A program made the translations under genes and the position numbers. From Podochytrium sp. JEL0797 (taxonomy: Eukaryota > Chytridiomycota > Chytridiomycetes > Chytridiales > Chytriomycetaceae), in NCBI GenBank assembly GCA_027596195.1, contig JADGJG010000269.1, positions 1 to 26,717 of the forward strand: a stretch of 26,717 bases of DNA, read 5' to 3'. Positions 20,801 to 26,717 of the stretch are shown piece by piece. Numbering within the stretch: the first letter of the stretch is position 1; each line of letters opens with the position of its first letter. The notes below the pieces were generated by a model, which saw only the letters and a program-made list of their open reading frames with translations, was not told the DNA's origin and did no database searches.

Positions 20801-21333
20801 AATTGGTTTCCTTTTTTGAAGTAAGGAATAGAAAAGGGGGGTTGCGGGAAAACGGGCCTTCTTCTCTGTGTGTTCAATCGGAATCTCAAGCCCAAAACCT
20901 CGCCAAGGATTTTTCTTCGTCCCCCAAGAAAACATCTCACTCCAAATGCATTCCTTCACATGTCAAGCGAATCCGATTCCTCAAACTCTCCCACGCCAGG
21001 AGAGTGATGAGGGAAAGGGGTGGGGGTTTGATTGCTCAAGTCCGAAAGATGTCTTCTAAATGGTGTTGTCGCCAAGCTCTCGAAACCGGCCAAAACCCGC
21101 GAATTATTTGCTGGATATTCTGCAGAAGGTGTTACAAAGTCTTTGGATGGCAGTGGCGGTGCTGAATGACCCCGAATAGAAGTTCACGATTCCTAGCATT
21201 CTACTGTTGAAAAGGACCAAAACCAACCGGCGAATTCTACCCACACCAGGCAAGCATTTGAAACGATTCTATTTCCTTATCAGAAAGTAACACACTTCCT
21301 CCCAATCGCGGCATGCTTTCGAATCGGATTTAA
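20801..21333. other. Intergenic, no gene seen
   Basis: There are short open frames on both strands (for example plus 20743-21165) with no recognisable motif. The interval holds the flank of the zinc-finger copy on one side and the 3' region of ISA2 on the other. Confidence 0.45.
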
Positions 21334-22063
21334 TCAATTCACGTTGAACGAAATCTTGCATCCACAGCTCGACTCGGCCTTTGGATTCCCAACGACCTGA
21401 AAACTGCTCCCAATCAACTCCTCCACGTATTCGAGAGTCGAGCCGTGACACAAGTCCAAGCTGATCTTGTCCACGACAACTTTTGCGCCATCCTTTTCAA
21501 ACACACTGCGCGCGGGGAAAACAAGTACGAACACATAAGCTACACTTCTTGCCCAAAGGATTCAGAATGCCGCGCTCTCACATGTCTTCGACGGGATCAA
21601 TCTCCTGCGTGAGACCCATTACGTATTGGTACCCGTGACAGCCGCCACTGTCGACGGTTATCCGAAATGCTTGCGGCTGTTTGGGAGACGTCGGGAGATT
21701 GTTGATCAGATTGATGCGCTGCCGGGAGAGTGAATTAGTAAGAGATCGGGGCAAAGAGAGAAAAAGGAGTAGGCGAGCGCAATGCGGGTTGTTCTTGGCA
21801 TGAATGTGATTTACGCATTCTTCAACAGAGACTGAAGAGTGCGTGTGGTGCAGGATCGCGAGGACAGCGGGGGAAATGGATACCTTTGCGGCGCTGTCAG
21901 CAATGTGGACCAGCTGAAGCTCGGTGGGTGTTTCGGTTGAGAAGGGGCGTCTGAGCCATGAGGGTGTGAGTGCCGCAGTGAATGGGGAGATGCCGTATGA
22001 GGTTGCGCGGGCCGGGCGAAGTGCGGCGACTTGCGGAAGCCGGGAAGTGATTCTCGGAAACAT
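21334..22063 (-). CDS. ISA2: ISA2, mitochondrial Fe-S cluster assembly A-type protein
   Basis: Minus-strand exons: 22063-21884, 21718-21582, 21505-21334; 162 residues (human ISCA2 is 154). It belongs to the A-type/HesB family and works with ISA1 and IBA57 in the mitochondrial matrix to make [4Fe-4S] clusters for aconitase, lipoate synthase and others. Residues 1-48 are rich in Arg, Ser and Ala without early acidic residues, as expected for a matrix targeting peptide. The core includes FRITVDSGGCHGYQY (first cluster Cys), VFEKDGAKVVVDKISLDL, ELIGSSFQVVGNPKAESS and CGC near the C-terminus, giving the three conserved Cys. Intron 1 ends with a good branch site (TTACTAATTC) and CAG. The gene is divergent from the PPR gene. 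Confidence 0.95.
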
Positions 22064-22212
22064 TTTGAATTTCAAATCGCGATCCACGGGATCCAAGGGA
22101 ATCCAACACGTTGGCATTCAAATCCCCTATTGGTCATCCCAACCATTCCTTTCTTTTCTTTCTTCTTTCTCCTTCTCCCTTCGCTATCAAAACAATCAAA
22201 AAAGTTCAAAAA
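22064..22212. promoter_or_regulatory. Divergent promoter ISA2 / PPR protein
   Basis: 149 bp separate the two start codons. It contains an inverted CCAAT box (ATTGG at 22129-22133), then a long pyrimidine tract (TTTCTTTTCTTTCTTCTTTCTCC..) leading to the PPR start. Both genes are predicted to act in mitochondria, so shared control by a CCAAT-binding (HAP-type) factor is an attractive inference. Confidence 0.5.
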
Positions 22213-24653
22213 ATGCTCCGCCGTTCCAAAACCACGCTCGCTTCTCTCCTCGCCGGCGCCACGGGGACAACTTCCCCGGCACTCCCCGCATCCGTGCCGA
22301 TACCATCAGCATCCTCATCAGCCCCCGTGCCTCCCTCACACGCCCGCAGTGCCTCTGCCCGCCCCACCACCGCAACGCAACCTGCCGCACCCACAGCACC
22401 AGGACAACCACAGCCACATATCGACCTGACCCTGGTGCCTCGCGATGGCGAGCTGTTTGGGAAGCTAAAGTCGCAGTTCGAGTCCAAGGTGAGCTTTGGT
22501 CGTGGTGTAAGCCTGACTCACCACGTGCCGTGTTTTCCCCAGCTGCAACACAAGGGCTCCGCCGAGACTGCCTGGGACGACTATTCTCGTCTTCTGGACA
22601 ATATGCTGGACAAGGTGGACTGATGTGTTTCTGGACAACCAACCCACGCCGATTGCTGATCCCATTTCAAAAACCACCTCCCCACTAGGTCAATGTCTCC
22701 ATCGTGTCGCACCACTTCCTCTTCCGCTCCATCTCCACCACCAGTGCAAATGACACGGACGACCTGGCGTCCAAGGCCATGTTGCTCGACAAGATCGTCA
22801 CGAAACTCGGCACCCGCGCAAAAACGGACGAGTTTGCGATGCTCGCCGAGATTTACGAGAAACGGGGCGATCTGCCCAAGCTGCGTGCCCTTGTCGGCAG
22901 GATGCGTGGCATGGCTGCGCACCAGGACATCCGCTCTCCGCACATCAACATTTACAACGCGTTGATCCGACTCTCCCTGGCCAACAAGGACTTTGCCGCT
23001 GCCGTCGCGTGTTTCGACAGTCTACGCGCAGACGAGCTTCTGCGCCTGTCCATGCCACCGTCAGAGCCTGGGATGCCCGTGTTTGGCGCAAAACACTCTG
23101 CGCCCAACTCCACCACGTACCTCCTCCTCCTCCGCTACTACTTCGACACGAACGAACACGACACGATTGACTCTCTAATTACTGAAATGAAGTCCCGTGG
23201 CGTACCCGTCAACGCCGGCATCTTTGAAATCCAAATCAAATCGTGTCTGCGCGAGAACGATTATGCGGGCGTGCTGGCCGTCTTTGCCAACGTCAAACAG
23301 CGATACGAAAACCTCCCCTCCGATTCGCCCCTTCCTTCGGCTCTCGCATCCTGTTACTATGCGGCGATTTCATCGTTTGCGAAGCTCGGCCGGCTGGACG
23401 ATGTCGTTTCGTTATACCACAAAGACCGCATTTTGGCGCGACTGCTGAAATCAGACGCTACAGAGATGGCTGTTCGTCTGCTGGGATATACCACTCGGGA
23501 CGCTCGCTTCATGAACGAGTCGTTTGAAATCTTTGAGAACCTCGTGGCCCAGAGAAGTACGGGTCGCGGAGGTCCCAACAAGTACGCATTCTACCTCATG
23601 GTTGCCATGTGCTGCCGTTTCGCTGCGGGCCCCCACTGGGAATCGCGGATCGAGACGGCTCTTGCACTCATGAAACGAATGGACACGGAGTTTGGCTGGA
23701 CTCCCACGATCCAAACGTATAACGCGATCGTGTTTACGCTCGCCAAGCACTGCACTTCGAACTCGAAATCGGCGGACACGTGGGTCGCTGTCTTGGAGAC
23801 CAAATACGCTGAAATGACGAAAGAGTATGGGATGTTGGCGATCCAGCCCGATCTGCACCAGAAAGTCATCTCTGCTCTCATCTCCAGCAACAAACTCTCG
23901 GCCGCTTCAGAATCCTTGACCTCCCTCCTCCAGTCTTCGGCCAGCGCCTCCCTCTCTCACTTCTCGACGGTTCGCCGATTTGTCGAGCAAGCAGCCTCCA
24001 CAGCTTCACAAGAACCGCGAAACCAAGCCCTCATCGAATCACAATCACTCCTCCACACCACCGTTTCTCTGATCCAAAACACCCCGCTTTCACAACTCCA
24101 CGCGTCACTCACCACCATCAACGACATCAACGCGACCTTCTCAGCTCTGATCGCGGCCCTTTCCCCATCCAACAACCTCTCCGCATGCACAGCCGTTTTC
24201 CAAGACTACAAACTCTTGGCACCGTTATTATCCCCCCCTGCCACCGCCACCGTCGCATCAACCGCATCCCTCAAAGCAACCTCCCCCGTCGTCGACTCAA
24301 TGCTCACCACCCTCCTCTACACCCCATCCCCCGCCTCCCTCACAATCCCACCCTTCCTTACCTCCCTCCACTACACCCCTTGGAAATCCTCTGTCGCCTC
24401 CCTCATCCAAATCTGCAAAACACTCTCTCGACCAGACCTCGACGACCTCATTGACGCGATGGACAAGCAGTGGATCCACCGACGCGAAGTGGTGGTGTTG
24501 AAAACGGTGCAGGAGTCGTTGTTGGCGCAGCAGAGGAGGATGCCGATTGCTGGGGTGGAGGATGAAGGGTGGAGAAGGAATGGGGTGGATGCGGAGGATG
24601 TGGAGGAGATTCAGGGGTTTGCTTTGGAGGTGGGGAGGGCTTGTGTGTTGTGA
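22213..24653 (+). CDS. Mitochondrial pentatricopeptide-repeat (PPR) protein
   Basis: Exons: 22213-22488, 22543-22614, 22689-24653; 770 residues. The N-terminus MLRRSKTTLASLLAG has Arg/Lys/Ser/Thr and no acidic residue, a typical mitochondrial presequence, followed by a Pro/Ala/Ser-rich linker to ~70. PPR-type helical hairpins are visible at ~200 (INIYNALIRLSLANKDF), ~255 (NSTTYLLLLRYYFDTNEHD), ~290 (VNAGIFEIQIKSCLREND) and ~454 (TIQTYNAIVFTLAKHC). PPR proteins bind organellar RNA and govern its processing or translation. Fungal PPR proteins diverge fast, and I cannot name an orthologue. The last third (~510-770) is Ser/Leu-rich and helical. Nearly all of it lies in one 1,965-nt exon, unlike the intron-dense genes to the left. 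Confidence 0.9.
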
Positions 24654-24660
24654 AATTTTG

Positions 24661-24710
24661 TTTTTGTCGAATACAAATGTTGGTGTTTTTGTCGAATGCA
24701 AATGTTGATG
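24661..24710 (+). repeat. 25-bp tandem duplication
   Basis: TTTTTGTCGAATRCAAATG plus TTGRTG occurs twice in a row with a 25-bp period and two mismatches. It lies directly after the PPR stop codon, in the presumed 3' untranslated region. Confidence 0.85.
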
Positions 24711-24986
24711 TGATTGGGGAGAAAGTTCTATTCTCAAGCAACCAGTGGCAGTGATGCCAAGTGGATCCCTTGTATGGCGAGTTTATTTGAGAATTTCGAA
24801 AATGTACAATTTTTCGCACCAGGGCGGAGGTCCTTGCCAAAAGAACAGAGTTGGCGGTTTAGGAGGAGGAGGAGGAGGTGGGACGAGCGAAGGGTCCGAC
24901 TCGCGGGACACGGGGCGGAGGACTCGGATGCGTCGGAGAATGCTGAGGAGGAGGATGAGAAGTCGTGGGCCAAGTTGGGGGGCTAT
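24711..24986. other. Unassigned interval with low-complexity open frames
   Basis: Purine-rich plus strand (GGAGGAGGAGGAGG at ~24860). Three overlapping frames are open. The most protein-like is on the minus strand (25001-24783), with a Pro run and FFWQGPPPWCEKLYIFEILK before a TAA inside AAATAAAC. I cannot choose between frames or name a product. Confidence 0.3.
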
Positions 24987-25105
24987 GGTCCCCTGCGCCA
25001 TGCAGGCAAAGTCGGAATATTACATCTGCAGCACGTTTTGAATTGTTGATCCAGAGCGTACTGCAGATACAATATTCCGGCTTAAGATCATGCAGCAAGG
25101 GGTCA
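24987..25105. repeat. Imperfect inverted repeat (45-bp arms, 29-nt loop)
   Basis: Left arm 24987-25031, right arm 25061-25105. The inner 19 bases are nearly perfect: CGGAATATTACATCTGCAG against the reverse complement CGGAATATTGTATCTGCAG, with 17 of 19 the same. The outer part is looser (GGTCCCCTGCGCCATG against TGACCCCTTGCTGCATG). It could fold as a long hairpin. It might be a structured RNA, a small MITE-like element or a decayed palindrome. Confidence 0.75.
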
Positions 25106-25756
25106 GTCACCCACGGGACAGGCCTCCCGAATGAGGACGGGCAGTAGGCCGGGTTGGGACGTTTTCAAAAAATGGGGGCTCCCCGGGTGCTCCCCGGACT
25201 TAATTTATATTTCATACAAAAAAAATTGTTGAGTCATCCAGACCCAGTGCCAATCAAAACAACTCAACCGTTTCCCTTGCCGGTGCTGAATCCGACTGCG
25301 GATCTAATTCCTTCCATTTCTCTCTACCTCCGTCCATCCAAGATATGTAACCAGAGACTCGATCTTTCCTCCAAGTTTCTGTTCTCATGAGTTACATATG
25401 GGAAAAAAGGGGAGGAAAAAGTGGAAATGTGAAATCCAAAAGTTGTTTTTTCAAAAATAATGATCCAAATTCTGTCCTTCCATGTTATTTTCATCTTTTT
25501 CTCTCTCTCGTTCTGACTCTCTGTCTCTCCTCTCCCGCAATTATTTAACAGAAAAAAACGCTGTGCAACTGCATCCCAGCATCATCCCTTCCCCCTTCCC
25601 CCCTCTTTTCTCAATACTCCACTTGAAAAAAAAAAAGATCGCTACGAATATTTTTTTTTATTATTTTCTTCAAATGTGAGCATTGCGCTCAATCGTATTT
25701 CGTATTGATGAGAAAAAAACCAAATGCTATCTGTAACTGAGACACGCCCCTCACAG
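25106..25756. other. Pyrimidine-rich intergenic region
   Basis: No gene is seen. Long T/C-rich stretches (25480-25530, 25585-25680), A/T-runs, and at ~25680-25756 the shared 3' flank of the zinc-finger family (ATTGCGCTCAAT.., ATCTGTAACTGAGACAC..). Confidence 0.5.
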
Positions 25757-26045
25757 TCACTTCTTGCGCGCCATATTTAGAAGAATGCGCGTTTAAAAAT
25801 AGCGGCTGCGGCGGCTATTTAAAGTGGCGGGAGACCCTGGCGCTACTTTCCCCAATCCATGACATGGTCCTGGTCCACAGTGCGATCCTGTGCCGCCTTG
25901 GAAAGCTCACTGAAGCCGCAAGACACCAGTTCGCTTATGGAATCCAACGCGTCGGCAAACAAATGCGTGTTCGTGACCACGTCGGGGTCGGGAAGTCCCA
26001 GCCAGATGATGGACGCGACGCACCAACAAGGCACAGGCAAGATGC
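25757..26045 (-). pseudogene. J-domain/PARP-type zinc-finger gene copy 3, short remnant
   Basis: The minus strand reads PCWCVASIIWLGLPDPDVV, then CGFSELSKAAQD. After this the frame decays: the KSKWAKL block seen in the other copies is replaced by an early stop at ~25843. DNA similarity to copies 1 and 2 continues to the ancestral stop position (25757) and, with copy 1, into the 3' flank. Everything upstream of CW (zinc-finger first half and J-domain) is missing beyond ~26045. Confidence 0.75.
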
Positions 26046-26239
26046 TCCCAGCGAGAGTAGGTTTTTTGATTTGAAAAATGAGCCGATTTTCTTAACTTTG
26101 AAACCCCCTAATGGCATCTCCATTTTTGTTGGGTCACATTCCACATCCACATGAGACCCCACCTCTTTCGATCCCACACAACCACACAAAACGATATTCT
26201 ATTATGCTCAGCAACAATAAGAAACACCCCCACCCCCCC
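26046..26239. other. Intergenic, 3' flank of the last gene
   Basis: No gene is seen. The A/C-rich plus strand just beyond the stop of the terminal minus-strand gene is probably its 3' untranslated region. Confidence 0.5.
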
Positions 26240-26717
26240 TCACAATCTCCCACTCCCAAAAAACGGATTCGTCGCATCCCCTTCGTCAACAACCCATGTC
26301 TCATCCACAGGGACCTGCCACCACTGCACAGTCGCCCCGAGACTCGAAGCCGGGATGGTGTTCACAGGGGAGGCCGGGATTTTTACTGTTTTTTTGACGG
26401 GTCAGAAACGGTGCGAACAAATAAACAAACAAATTCTACCTGGCAAACTGTCCCACACAACTTCACTCGAAAAGTCAATCAACGGCTCCACAAGCGGCTC
26501 GGGCGGCGCCACATGAACAATGGGCTCGTTATTGAACCCCACGCTCTTGGTCAACCCGCTGCTCGTCCGCGCCGGGACGGGTGGGAACGCGCGGGATGCC
26601 ACCGACGCGGTAGAGGCCACATAGGAAGGTGTCACGGCGGCCGAGATGGAGTCTTTGATGGTTTTTCGAGCGTCCACGTCAATGAGTGCAGCCGTGTTTG
26701 TTGTTGTTGTTGTGGGG
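26240..26717 (-). CDS. 3' part of an unrecognised gene, cut by window end
   Basis: Two exons are visible on the minus strand: from the window edge (26717) to 26440, then 26385-26240. A 54-nt intron has a good GTAGAA donor and an AAACAG acceptor, and the frame is kept (G|TA). The frame is open to the window edge, where the product begins with a Thr run (ACA repeats), so the start lies outside. The visible part is a polar, Pro/Ser/Ala-rich segment (IKDSISAAVTPSYVASTASV), an EPLVEPLIDFSSEVVWDSLP block and a C-terminus with TVQWWQVPVDETWVVDE. I do not recognise the family. The low-complexity beginning and conserved-looking tryptophan-rich tail suggest an adaptor with a short C-terminal binding motif, but that is a guess. 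Confidence 0.6.

Noticed and set aside
21578..22117. Single 179-codon minus-strand frame as one ISA2 exon
   Set aside because: It reads through an intron (21719-21883). Removing it restores the family pattern AAKRINLINN, and the C-terminal Cys block lies in another exon.
22111..22623. PPR protein start at 22111 and end at 22623
   Set aside because: The first frame crosses an intron (22489-22542) and stops inside the next one; the ATG at 22213 fits a presequence and sits after the pyrimidine-rich leader.
24714..25049. Acidic plus-strand frame (DSDASENAEEEDEKSW) as a gene
   Set aside because: It has low-complexity GA-rich DNA open in several frames, no start context, and overlap with an inverted repeat; there is not enough to choose it over the minus-strand frame.
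1..26717. tRNA, rRNA, CRISPR array or bacterial-type operon signals
   Set aside because: None was seen by eye. The intron-rich genes show a eukaryotic nuclear genome, and no regular spacer-repeat pattern is present. A tRNAscan or Infernal run would be decisive.

Overview
The window reads as nuclear DNA of a fungus, most likely an early-diverging zoosporic (chytrid-like) lineage. Genes are compact and close together. Almost all are cut by many short introns (about 40-120 nt) with GT..AG ends, and some show CTAAC/ACTAAT-like branch sites. The set includes fungal housekeeping genes (CDC50, ISA2, MND1, a mitochondrial PPR protein) plus a NELF-A homologue, a Pol II pausing factor missing from yeasts. 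The organism is inferred from gene content and architecture; no marker RNA gene is present.

Left part (1-11,700): a poly-C start, then four genes on the + strand with small gaps (97, 49 and 168 bp). They are NELF-A (719-2834, 8 exons), a LisH-CTLH protein with seven WD40 repeats (2932-5449, 10 exons), the P4-ATPase flippase subunit CDC50 (5499-7390, 6 exons), and a large helical protein (7559-11688, 16 exons). The last shows faint but repeated resemblance to NELF-B/COBRA1. If that holds, two NELF subunits sit in one 11-kb block.

Middle part (11,700-21,300): a mix of live genes and debris. Live genes are a small minus-strand hypothetical gene (13947-14294), a METTL21/EFM-type methyltransferase (14481-15149, minus) and the meiotic recombination factor MND1 (15177-16997, plus). 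The last two start head to head 27 bp apart. Around them lie decayed sequences: two truncated copies of a leucine-rich-repeat family (one still with an F-box), a minus-strand copy of the MND1 3' end, and frameshifted copies of a gene that apparently joined a J-domain to a PARP-type zinc finger. A third, shorter copy of that gene lies at 25.8-26.0 kb. About 2 kb between 18.1 and 20.0 kb has no convincing gene.

Right part (21,300-26,717): ISA2 (minus) and a 770-residue PPR protein (plus) diverge from a 149-bp promoter; both products are predicted to work in mitochondria. Downstream are a 25-bp tandem repeat, an imperfect 45-bp inverted repeat with a 29-nt loop, and a pyrimidine-rich stretch. 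The window ends inside an unrecognised minus-strand gene (3' end at 26240).

All exon coordinates were deduced by eye from splice sites, reading-frame continuity and family similarity. For the multi-exon genes the exon lengths sum to a multiple of three, which supports the models.
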